Positions 29,039-34,966 of a DNA stretch of 34,966 nucleotides are shown piece by piece; the stretch's first letter is position 1, and each line of letters opens with the position of its first letter. A program made the position numbers and the translations under genes. This DNA comes from Micromonospora sp. CPCC 205371 (GTDB lineage: Bacteria > Actinomycetota > Actinomycetes > Mycobacteriales > Micromonosporaceae). The DNA is taken from the NCBI RefSeq assembly GCF_026130045.1, contig NZ_JAIBNX010000085.1, forward strand, positions 1-34,966, written 5' to 3'. Under the pieces are notes generated by a model. It saw only the letters and a list, made by a program, of their open reading frames with translations, made no database searches and was not told the origin of the DNA.

Positions 29039-29409
29039 TCGAGCTCCTTGGGGTCCTCGGCCATCCGGTCCGTTGCCCGTTCGGCGGCTTGCACCGAGGT
29101 GAGGTGGGCATCGAGGCGGGTGAGGGACGAGTCCCAGAGCCGCCGGAAGCGCTCGATCCAGTCGGCCGCCTCGCGCAGCGGGGCAGGTTCGAGGTGGCTC
29201 GCGCGCCACTTGCCCGACCGCGACCGCGAGATGAGCGCGGCGCGTTCGAGCATTTTCAGGTGCCGTGACACCGCCGGCATCGAGATGGACAGAGGAGTGG
29301 TGAGCTCGGTGACCGTTGCGTCGGGTTCGGCCAGCTCGACGATGATCGCCCGTCGGGTTGGGGCGGCGAGCGCCGAGAACACCGCGCTGAGCTGATCGGT
29401 GCCAGCCAT
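29035..29409 (-). CDS. ArsR family regulator (partner gene dead)
   Basis: 124 residues, intact. 'DQLSAVFSALAAPTRRAIIVELAEPDATVTELTTPLSISMPAVSRHLKMLERAALISRSRSGKWRASHLEP' is a complete ArsR winged helix, with the C-terminal helix 'ADWIERFRRLWDSSLTRLDAHL' as in SRPBCC-linked regulators. No metal-ligand CxC motif. It stops 4 bases inside the start of the decayed SRPBCC gene. It is divergent from the quinone oxidoreductase at 29531, with a 12-bp palindrome between, so it may now control that gene only. Confidence 0.88.
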   Translation of the reverse strand: MAGTDQLSAVFSALAAPTRRAIIVELAEPDATVTELTTPLSISMPAVSRHLKMLERAALISRSRSGKWRASHLEPAPLREAADWIERFRRLWDSSLTRLDAHLTSVQAAERATDRMAEDPKELE

Positions 29410-29421
29410 CGGAAGTTCCCT

Positions 29422-29433
29422 TCACTTAAGTGA
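29422..29433. promoter_or_regulatory. ArsR operator candidate
   Basis: TCACTTAAGTGA is a perfect 12-bp palindrome 12 bases upstream of the arsR start and about 97 before the oxidoreductase start. Its size and symmetry fit an ArsR dimer site. It differs in sequence from the operators at 1724-1755, so the two ArsR regulators probably do not cross-regulate. Confidence 0.6.
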
Positions 29434-29495
29434 GTTGTTAGGCGTATTGAGACGCGAGCGATGTTGTCAACGGATGGGTCGCTGTCCGTCGAGGG

Positions 29496-29524
29496 TTGAC
29501 AGCCAGCCTGCAACCCGATCCGAT
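29496..29524 (+). promoter_or_regulatory. Promoter of the quinone oxidoreductase gene
   Basis: A perfect TTGACA (29496-29501), 17 bases, then TCCGAT (29519-29524) as a weak -10. The GTG start lies six bases further on at 29531, so the message would be leaderless. Confidence 0.4.
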
Positions 29525-29530
29525 GGCCGC

Positions 29531-30547
29531 GTGAAAGCCGTCACCTACACCCGTTATGGAGGGCCGGACGTTCTGCATTTGGCGGACGTGCCCACGCCGG
29601 CCCCAGGCGATCAGGAAGTCCTGATCAGGGTACGGGCGGCCGAGACGACCAAGTCTGACTGCGAGTTCAGGAGCTTCCGGTACTCGGTGAAGTGGTTCTG
29701 GCTTCCGCTACGAATCGCGGTCGGAGTCATGAGGCCGAGGCGTCCCATCCTGGGCATGTACTTCGCCGGTGAGGTCGTGTCGGTGGGCGGGCGTGTTACC
29801 CGCTTTGCCCCGGGCGACCAGATCTACGGCTGCACCGGCCTACGGCTGGGTGCCTACGGTGAGTACGTCGTCCTCCCCGAACGCGCCGCAATCGGACCCA
29901 AGCCTCGCAATATGACGTTCGCCGAGGCAGCCGCTGTCCCGCTAGGCGGACTCAACGCCCTGCACTTCATGCGACGCGCGGGGATCAAACCGGGGGAGCA
30001 GGTGCTGATCAACGGGGCCGGCGGCAGTATCGGCGCCCACGCCATCCAGATCGCCCACTCGATGGGCGCGCAGGTCACCGCGGTCGACCACAGGATCAAG
30101 GAGGATCTCGCCCGACGCCTCGGGGCCAGCGACTTCGTGGACTACACCACCGACGATGTGACGACCATAGGCCGGAGGTTCGACGTCATCTTCGACATGG
30201 TCGCCGGGAGTCCGTATCGCGGTCTCATCGGCATGCTCCAACCGGGCGGGCGCTATCTCCACGGCAACCCGCGCCTGTCGGTCCTGCTCCGCTCAATGCT
30301 GACAACCCGGTTTACCGACAAGACTGTCACCGTGGCGTTCGCCCCGGAAACGAGGGAGGCCCTTGCAACGCTCACGGAGATGACCGAAGAGGGTAAGATC
30401 CAGTCGATCGTTGACCGGGTATATCCCATGGCAGAGGTGGCCGACGCCCACCGCCGGGTCGAGACCGAGCAGCGCATGGGGGCGGTCGTGATCACCATCA
30501 ACGAGCGGGACGGGCCGCCCGCCGATGGGTTCGGGTATCTGGAGTAA
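29531..30547 (+). CDS. NAD(P)-dependent quinone oxidoreductase-like MDR protein
   Basis: 338 residues, medium-chain dehydrogenase/reductase family without zinc ligands. It opens with 'VKAVTYTRYGGPDVLHLADV', has 'GMYFAGEVVSVGGRVTRFAPGDQIYG' in the GroES-like part and 'VLINGAGGSIGAHAIQIA' in the Rossmann domain (GAGGSIG nucleotide loop), and ends with 'EVADAHRRVETEQRMGAVVITI'. It should reduce a quinone or an alpha,beta-unsaturated carbonyl with NAD(P)H. Start GTG 29531 by family alignment and promoter spacing. The divergent ArsR suggests inducible expression. Confidence 0.88.
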   Translation: MKAVTYTRYGGPDVLHLADVPTPAPGDQEVLIRVRAAETTKSDCEFRSFRYSVKWFWLPLRIAVGVMRPRRPILGMYFAGEVVSVGGRVTRFAPGDQIYGCTGLRLGAYGEYVVLPERAAIGPKPRNMTFAEAAAVPLGGLNALHFMRRAGIKPGEQVLINGAGGSIGAHAIQIAHSMGAQVTAVDHRIKEDLARRLGASDFVDYTTDDVTTIGRRFDVIFDMVAGSPYRGLIGMLQPGGRYLHGNPRLSVLLRSMLTTRFTDKTVTVAFAPETREALATLTEMTEEGKIQSIVDRVYPMAEVADAHRRVETEQRMGAVVITINERDGPPADGFGYLE

Positions 30548-30638
30548 TCCTTGTTGGCCCGACGTATGGCCCGTCCATGATCGGCCGGGGCGGGCGGCCA
30601 GCACACGGTCCACGGTGCCGCCCGAAAGGCGATCGGCG

Positions 30639-31010
30639 CTACACCGCGAACAGTAGCGCGGCGTCGATTAGTACGACCACGGCCGTGGCGAAGTGGATGC
30701 CGAAGGCGACCACCTTCGTGCCGCCGTTGCGCAGCACGATCAGCGTGTCGCCCAGCGGGTTGAGGGCTACCACGAGCATGAACCAGGCGACGGCGTCAGC
30801 GGTCGTGAACGCGATCAGGGCGAGGCCGACCAGGCCGTAGACGAGGTCGCGCAGGCCTTTCACCGTGAGGTAGGTGGTGTCGCCGTCCGGGGCGACCGAT
30901 ACGCCGTACCCGGCGGCCGACGGACGTGGCTGCATGAGGAATCGGGATCCCATGTACACGAGGAACAGGTTGAGGATGATCGCGAGCCCGTAGGCGATGG
31001 GGTTGAGCAT
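30639..31010 (-). CDS. DUF4267-like small membrane protein
   Basis: 123 residues with about four hydrophobic segments: 'IAYGLAIILNLFLVYMGSRFL', 'LVYGLVGLALIAFTTADAVAWFMLVVAL', 'VVAFGIHFATAVVVLIDAALLF'. The loop 'PRPSAAGYGV...YLTVKGLRDL' is typical of DUF4267 proteins, whose function is unknown. ATG 31010-31008 has GGAG eight bases upstream; a start further right would run through the operators. It is divergent from and almost certainly regulated by the TetR at 31101. Confidence 0.8.
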   Translation of the reverse strand: MLNPIAYGLAIILNLFLVYMGSRFLMQPRPSAAGYGVSVAPDGDTTYLTVKGLRDLVYGLVGLALIAFTTADAVAWFMLVVALNPLGDTLIVLRNGGTKVVAFGIHFATAVVVLIDAALLFAV

Positions 31011-31027
31011 GTGCCTCACTCCAAAAT

Positions 31028-31090
31028 CTAGCAACGCTAGGAACTAGAGCGACGCTAGCATAGCTTTGGCAGGATCGCTAGCGGTGCTAG
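31028..31090. promoter_or_regulatory. Cluster of TetR operators
   Basis: Two copies of one dyad, CTAGC-AAC-GCTAG (31028-31040) and CTAGC-GGT-GCTAG (31078-31090), with extra half-sites between: CTAG at 31044 and 31055, and GCTA-GCA-TAGC (31054-31064). The left copy overlaps the likely -10 (TAGATT, minus strand) of the DUF4267-like gene, and the right copy overlaps the tetR promoter. This arrangement is a textbook shared operator for a divergent pair. Confidence 0.8.
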
Positions 31091-31093
31091 GAT
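31066..31093 (+). promoter_or_regulatory. Promoter of the tetR gene at 31101
   Basis: TTGGCA (31066-31071) is a five-of-six -35 match, followed by a 16-base spacer and TAGGAT (31088-31093). Transcription should start near the ATG at 31101, giving a leaderless message. The right-hand operator covers the spacer and part of the -10. Confidence 0.55.
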
Positions 31094-31100
31094 TCTGGGC

Positions 31101-31679
31101 ATGGCTATTCGGGAGCGCCGCGAGCGTGAGCGGGCGGAACGGGAACGCGCGATCATCACCGCGGCGCGGGACCTGGCCGAGTCGGAGGGGTGGGACGCGG
31201 TCACCACACGCCGGCTCGCCGCCGAGATCGAATACAGCCAGCCGGTGTTGTACAGCCACTTCAAGGGCAAGGAGGCCATCATGGCCGCCGTCGCCGTGGA
31301 GGGCTTCGCCGACCTGGCCCGGGATCTGGCGGCCGCACGCGCCGCCGCGGCCGGCGAGCGCCAAGCGGTGGCCGCCGTCGCCGAGGCCTATACCTCGTTC
31401 GCCGAACGCCGGCCCGCCCTCTACGACGCGATGTTCACCCTGCGCGTCGACCTACCGTTCGCCAGTCCGGACGCACCGATCGACCTGCCCAGGGGCTTCG
31501 CCGAGCTGGCCGATACGGTGCGCCCGATCGCCGCGGCCGACGAGCTGGAGGCGCTGACCGAGACCTTCTGGAGCGCGCTGCACGGGCTGGTGACGCTCAT
31601 GCGCAGCGGCCGGTTGCGGCGCGCCGACCACGCGCGGCGGCTCGCGCTGCTGGTGGACCGCTTCACCCGCGGAACCTGA
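31101..31679 (+). CDS. TetR/AcrR family regulator (WHG-type C-terminal domain)
   Basis: 192 residues. A charged N-terminal arm (MAIRERRERERAERERA) precedes the TetR DNA-binding domain (about 15-65): 'IITAARDLAESEGWDAVTTRRLAAEIEYSQPVLYSHFKGKEAIMAAV'. The C-terminal domain has 'YTSFAERRPALYDAMF' and 'ETFWSALHGLVTLMRSGRL', the 'W.alHG...L...G' block of TetR_C_13/WHG regulators. It likely represses itself and the divergent membrane protein gene through the CTAGC-N3-GCTAG sites. Inducer unknown. Confidence 0.9.
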   Translation: MAIRERRERERAERERAIITAARDLAESEGWDAVTTRRLAAEIEYSQPVLYSHFKGKEAIMAAVAVEGFADLARDLAAARAAAAGERQAVAAVAEAYTSFAERRPALYDAMFTLRVDLPFASPDAPIDLPRGFAELADTVRPIAAADELEALTETFWSALHGLVTLMRSGRLRRADHARRLALLVDRFTRGT

Positions 31680-31774
31680 ACGGCCGACGTCCGGGTACGA
31701 GCAGTCGGTGTCGAACCTGTCGAAGGTCTCGCTCTCCAGCGACAACGTCTTCAGCGACTTGCCCTGCTCAACGC
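31680..31774 (-). other. Coding-like fragment downstream of tetR (unassigned)
   Basis: Between the tetR stop and the YdeI-like stop, the minus strand reads 'LSVEQGKSLKTLSLESETF' and 'DRFDTDCSYPDVG' with strongly GC-biased third positions. No start or complete domain is seen, so this may be a remnant of an inserted or deleted gene. Family not recognised. Confidence 0.25.
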
Positions 31775-32347
31775 TCAGGGGTAGATCTTTTTGCCCTCGG
31801 CCAGCATCTCCACGTACTGGGCCACCCGGCGGGCCCGGGTCTCCGGCTTCTTGGCGTCCTGCACCCGGTACAGGATGGAGTACCGATTGCGGCTGTCCAG
31901 CGTACCGAAGAAGGCGTGCGCGGCCGGGTTCGCGGCCAAGGCGGCGGCCAGGTCCTCCGGTACCGTGGCCGACTTCGCCCCCGCGTACGCCGCGTCCCAC
32001 CGCCCGTCCGCGCGCGCCGCGTCGATCTGCGCCTGGCCGGCCGGCCGCATCGCGCCGCTGGTCATCAGCGTCTCTGCCTTCTCGCGGTTGATCTTCGACC
32101 ACTTGCTGCGCGGCCCGCGCGGGGTGAACCGCTGCAGCCAGTGCACCTCGTCGAACTTGTCCTTCTGCCCGTCGATCCAGCCGTAGCACAGCGCCACCTC
32201 GAGTGCCTGGGCGTAGTCCACGGTGGTGTGGTCGGACTGCTTCCTGGCGATCTTCAGCCACAGGCCGGGGGCGGACTGGTGATTGCTGGCCAGCCACGTC
32301 TCGAACGCGGCCTTCGGATTCGTCAGTGGTTGGCAGCGCCATAGCAC
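31775..32347 (-). CDS. YdeI/OmpD-associated family protein
   Basis: 190 residues. The family blocks are clear: 'FETWLASNHQSAPGLWLKIARK', 'VDYAQALEVALCYGWIDGQK', 'RFTPRGPRSKWSKINREKAETL' and the ending 'LDSRNRYSILYRVQDAKKPETRARRVAQYVEMLAEGKKIYP'. These cytoplasmic proteins, sometimes named bacteriocin-protection proteins, have no established biochemical activity. The start is uncertain: GTG 32347 gives the full length, but the first ten residues are unlike the family and a later start is possible. Confidence 0.85.
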   Translation of the reverse strand: MLWRCQPLTNPKAAFETWLASNHQSAPGLWLKIARKQSDHTTVDYAQALEVALCYGWIDGQKDKFDEVHWLQRFTPRGPRSKWSKINREKAETLMTSGAMRPAGQAQIDAARADGRWDAAYAGAKSATVPEDLAAALAANPAAHAFFGTLDSRNRYSILYRVQDAKKPETRARRVAQYVEMLAEGKKIYP

Positions 32348-32403
32348 TCCATGATCGGGTTAACTCTCATGGCGCGACCCGCTCGTCACCGAAGCAGGAG
32401 TAG

Positions 32404-32499
32404 AAGGCGCTGAGCGACGCCAACGACCGCCGCAACGACTACGGCGAGAACGACAAGAGCTCCCGCAAGAACATCGGCGGAGCCGGCGAAGTGGGATGA
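32404..32499 (+). other. Coding-like fragment, hydrophilic (unassigned)
   Basis: In the gap 32348-32506 a plus-strand stretch after TAG 32401-32403 reads KALSDANDRRNDYGENDKSS and 'RKNIGGAGEVG' before TGA, with almost every third base G or C. It is too short and has no start codon, so I read it as the tail of a lost gene. Family not recognised. Confidence 0.25.
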
Positions 32500-32506
32500 T
32501 GCGGCG

Positions 32507-33295
32507 GTGTCCCGGACGCTGGTCGCTGTTTTCGCTCATCCCGACGACGATGCGTACGGGATTGCCGGAACGGTCGCGCTGCACGCCGACGACCCGGAGT
32601 TCCGGTTCACGTTGGTGCATGCGACCGATGGCGGCGCCGGCGACATCCGCGCAGAGTTCGCGGCGACCAGGCAGACGCTGGGCACCATCCGGCGCGCCGA
32701 AGACGAGGCGGCGTGGCGAGCGCTCGGCCGGGTGCCCGACCGCCACGAGTGGCTGGGCTACCAAGACGGCGCGGTGAGCGCCGTGCCGCCGGATGAACTC
32801 GCCGAGCGGATCGCCGGCATCCTGGCCGAGGAGCGGCCCGACGTCGTAGCTACATTCGGACCCGACGGCATCTTCGGTCACCCCGACCACATCGCGATCG
32901 GCGCGGCGACCGACTCGGCGTTTCACCGGCTCGCGCCCGGCGCCGAGCGCGGCTTTCGGCGGCTGTGCCACGGCGCCGTCCCGGAATCGGTCTTCCGAAG
33001 GTGGAACGAGCAGCGGGCGTCGATGGGCCTGTTCGTCTTCGAGCCGGCGAAGGTGTATCACATGCGCGGCGTGCCGGACGAGCGGATCGGCATCACGGTC
33101 GACTGCCGGCCGGTGGCCGCGCGCAAGGTCGCCGGCCTGGGCGAGCACCGCAGCCAGCACCACGTGATGTCCGACGATCCATCGGACACCGAGCGGTGGA
33201 AGCGGCTCGTCAGTCGAGAGTGGTGGGTCGTCGCGTGGCCCGAGCGGGCGGCCGGCGCGCCGATGCTCAGCGACATGTTCGAAGCGCTCGACTGA
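32507..33295 (+). CDS. PIG-L family N-acetylglucosaminyl deacetylase-like protein
   Basis: 262 residues of the LmbE/PIG-L zinc deacetylase family (MshB, BshB, GlcNAc-PI de-N-acetylase). The N-terminal motif is AHPDDD at 10-15 (usually HPDDE) with zinc ligands His11 and Asp14; the second motif is GHPDH with His128. 'TLVHATDGGAGDI' follows the family's 'T.GE.G' segment. It removes an N-acetyl group from a sugar or pseudo-sugar; mycothiol metabolism is one possibility but MshB itself is longer. The Asp in place of the conserved Glu at position 15 is conservative. Start GTG 32507. Confidence 0.88.
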   Translation: MSRTLVAVFAHPDDDAYGIAGTVALHADDPEFRFTLVHATDGGAGDIRAEFAATRQTLGTIRRAEDEAAWRALGRVPDRHEWLGYQDGAVSAVPPDELAERIAGILAEERPDVVATFGPDGIFGHPDHIAIGAATDSAFHRLAPGAERGFRRLCHGAVPESVFRRWNEQRASMGLFVFEPAKVYHMRGVPDERIGITVDCRPVAARKVAGLGEHRSQHHVMSDDPSDTERWKRLVSREWWVVAWPERAAGAPMLSDMFEALD

Positions 33296-33374
33296 TCCCC
33301 GCAACCCATCTGTTCGGCCGGCTGGTGGTACCAGACGGCTTCGCTGGGCCGTCCGCGGTGCTGCGCGAGCACGC

Positions 33375-33563
33375 CTATTGGGATGAGCGACCGCCGAGCC
33401 GAAGAACGAGCGCGCGCAGCACGAACGGCTCTGCAGTCTCCAACGTGACGTACGTGTACGCCAGCGGAGTCGGCCAGGTCGCGATGGAGGCCGTGACGTC
33501 GCGGTCCTCGCCCAGTTCTTGACAATCGACCTCCGTGCGCAAGTCGTCGGGTGGCAGAGCGCA
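33375..33563 (-). other. Possible gene fragment in a 519-base gap
   Basis: The gap 33296-33814 has no convincing complete gene. The best stretch is on the minus strand, ending at TAG 33377-33375: 'LPPDDLRTEVDCQELGEDRD', 'VTASIATWPTPLAYTYVTLE', 'TAEPFVLRALVLRLGGRSSQ'. It looks protein-like, but upstream of 33563 the frame loses this character. It may be a truncated gene. Nothing else in the gap can be supported. Confidence 0.3.
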
Positions 33564-33814
33564 CCGCGGAGCACCTCTGGACACGGTCGGGGCTGTCCCG
33601 ACATGGGTTTGGGCCAGAGAGGGTCCACGTCCGGCGCGGCCCGGCGTCGCGGCGGCGGGCTCCGGCCTCACCGAACCAGCGCAGCGCACCAGTCGGCTCA
33701 AACGGTGCCGACAGCACTAGATCCATGACCCGCGACGTGGCAAGCCGCCGCAACACGACCGCATCGCCCTAGCCGCACGGATTTGCCGAATTGAGGGCAG
33801 CGGATCTTGGTGGG

Positions 33815-34579
33815 TCACGCGCCTCGGATGGTCTGAGCCGCGGCGATGACGTAGCTCAGTTGATCGCTGCTGAGCTGTCTCGCCCGCCAGGCCAACGCAG
33901 CGATCTCCGCGTGCTCCGGGTGGACTCTCGCACCCTCCACGACTGGCCCGACTCCGGTCAGTGCGACCACGTCTGCGGGCCGGTAGCCAAGGAGATAGGC
34001 GAACGCCGTCACATACTGCGGGGTGATCACGACCCTGCCAGTGCCCAATTGCGCAATGGTGGAGTCGGAGACGTACGGGCCGTCGCCGATCGTGTGGAGA
34101 AGCCACGCGATGTACGGGCGCGGACGGATATTGCGGTTGCGGAGCAGGCGCACCAACAGTGCTCCTGGGGTGTCTAGGAGGTCGTCGGCCGGCGCGGACT
34201 CGGTACGCGGCTGTACTGGTAGCGATCTGACCAACGCCTCCAGCTGGCTGCGCTGCTTCGCGTTCATAGTGAGCGCGGCGTGAAGGATCGAGCCCACATC
34301 CCGCGGCGACGTCGGCCACGCTGAGGCAAGCTCGTCCGGCACTGGCAGTCCAGCGATGACAAACAGGTCGGCGGTATGGATATCGAGTGCCGGTGCCAAC
34401 TTCCCGACGAGGTCCGGACTCGGCGACGCACTGCCAGTCATGACTGCGGCGAGTTCCGCGCTGGATACGCCAGCTTTCCGAGCCAGGTTGGCCTGCGTGT
34501 GCTCGGTCGACGTGGCGAAGGTCCGCCGACGGTGCGACAGCAGTCGCCACAGCCGCACGCCGAAGGGTGAATATCCCAC
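33815..34579 (-). CDS. XRE-family DNA-binding protein
   Basis: 254 residues with an N-terminal helix-turn-helix (about 26-68: 'TQANLARKAGVSSAELAAVM', 'PSPDLVGKLAPALDI'). The middle part (about 138-208: 'GALLVRLLRNRNIRPRPYIAWLL', 'VSDSTIAQLGTGRVVITPQYVTAFAYLLGYRPADVVALTG') looks like a second HTH-type unit, giving a two-headed DNA-binding protein. Similar proteins occur in actinobacteria as orphan regulators of development or antibiotic production, but that link is only by analogy. Start GTG 34579-34577. Codon bias is weaker than in the neighbours, hinting at different ancestry. Confidence 0.8.
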   Translation of the reverse strand: MGYSPFGVRLWRLLSHRRRTFATSTEHTQANLARKAGVSSAELAAVMTGSASPSPDLVGKLAPALDIHTADLFVIAGLPVPDELASAWPTSPRDVGSILHAALTMNAKQRSQLEALVRSLPVQPRTESAPADDLLDTPGALLVRLLRNRNIRPRPYIAWLLHTIGDGPYVSDSTIAQLGTGRVVITPQYVTAFAYLLGYRPADVVALTGVGPVVEGARVHPEHAEIAALAWRARQLSSDQLSYVIAAAQTIRGA

Positions 34580-34860
34580 GACGTACGACCGTACCGCTCG
34601 ATCGTCCCGCCTTCCGACCCCTGCAGGCCCACGGTCTGAACCGGGGCATTCAGCTGTCCGGACCGCTTGATCTCATGCACGCTCAGGCCGCCGTCAGTTC
34701 GCTTGGGGAAGACGTTGCCTATGAGTCAGGGCCGAGCCTGTGCGCGTTCAGGTCCTGCTCACTGCCCGACGGCCAGGGACTCTGGCTCATGCTTGCAATG
34801 CACTGGTCACCTACGTCGGGGGACGATGTTCGGGGAGTTCGTCGTTGTGCTCTGCTGCGT

Positions 34861-34965
34861 TCAGCGCGCTGTGCTCGCCGGGCGGCGGTGGGGTGGCGTG
34901 AGGTTGTCGCGCAGGAAGGGCTCACCGTAGGTCCTCAGGTCCGAGACCACCTGCGCAACGGCCTC
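34861..34965 (-). CDS. C-terminal end of a gene entering from the right edge
   Basis: The minus strand is open from the window edge: 'EAVAQVVSDLRTYGEPFLRD' and 'NLTPPHRRPASTAR', ending at TGA 34863-34861. The codon pattern is GC-rich and the sequence protein-like; 35 codons are too few for a family call. The stretch 34580-34860 between it and the XRE gene holds nothing I can support. Confidence 0.4.
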   Translation of the reverse strand, partial: EAVAQVVSDLRTYGEPFLRDNLTPPHRRPASTAR

Positions 34966-34966
34966 G

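Noticed and set aside
34721-34790. Imperfect inverted repeat around ATGAGTCAG and CTGGCTCAT
   Set aside because: Mismatches in the arms, a long loop and no gene context; likely chance.
1-34966. tRNA, rRNA, CRISPR array, prophage, toxin-antitoxin or defence cluster
   Set aside because: I looked for conserved cloverleaf ends, regularly spaced repeats and typical nuclease, helicase or phage protein motifs and found none that can be supported.

Overview
The window is about 35 kb of very GC-rich DNA with strong G/C third-codon preference, many GTG starts, likely leaderless starts and typical actinobacterial families. A soil or plant-associated actinomycete is the safest reading. Micromonosporaceae is my inference from protein style and is not proven here. 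I see no rRNA, tRNA, CRISPR array, prophage or intact insertion sequence. It reads as a chromosomal accessory region rich in small 'regulator plus one target' modules and in decayed genes.

Layout. 1-384: end of a repeat (TPR/Sel1-like) protein. 385-1857: a trpD remnant carrying an inverted 54-bp copy of the neighbouring SRPBCC gene, then an intact ArsR-SRPBCC operon with promoter and operator. 1870-4994: acetyltransferase, LysR regulator, MFS exporter and a small membrane protein. 5130-7616: a large secreted alpha/beta hydrolase with a C-terminal Calx-beta domain, preceded by a 13/14 match to the CebR (cello-oligosaccharide repressor) operator and followed by a shared terminator. 7623-10636: SDR oxidoreductase, divergent XRE/MmyB-type regulator, MFS exporter. 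10650-11022: remnants of a divergent regulator/FAD-monooxygenase pair. 11090-13877: GNAT, homocysteine S-methyltransferase with divergent TetR and a symmetrical double operator, SnoaL-like protein with a TTA codon. 13874-17052: glycogen-debranching-type enzyme translationally coupled to an SDR. 17120-17641: remnants of tetR and an ABC-2 permease. 17662-23983: CBM2-like secreted protein, cupin, small membrane proteins, a secreted propeller protein, DUF4239-like protein, quinone oxidoreductase, GNAT, LPVTG surface protein. 24106-24852: remnants of a sensor kinase and an ABC permease. 25065-26634: divergent DJ-1/PfpI protein and GlxA-type AraC regulator. 26740-28747: M23 peptidase, a hypothetical protein, a nucleotidyltransferase. 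28810-30547: a second ArsR-SRPBCC module whose SRPBCC gene is dead, then a quinone oxidoreductase. 30639-33295: DUF4267-like membrane protein with divergent TetR and clustered operators, YdeI-like protein, PIG-L deacetylase. 33815-34966: XRE regulator and an edge fragment.

How it fits together. Most genes form self-contained, locally regulated detoxification or modification units (exporters, SDRs, quinone reductases, GNATs, SRPBCC proteins), each with a visible palindromic operator. A second theme is exported or surface proteins: the CebR-box hydrolase, the CBM2-like protein, the LPVTG protein, the propeller protein and the M23 peptidase. The third theme is decay: at three loci a minus-strand C-terminal fragment and a plus-strand C-terminal fragment lie back to back with both 5' halves missing, as expected if deletions removed the shared promoter side of divergent gene pairs. 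I do not see convincing evidence of a wholly new multi-gene system. The most testable novelties are the CebR-box hydrolase, the inverted SRPBCC/trpD chimera and the repeated pattern of divergent-pair collapse.
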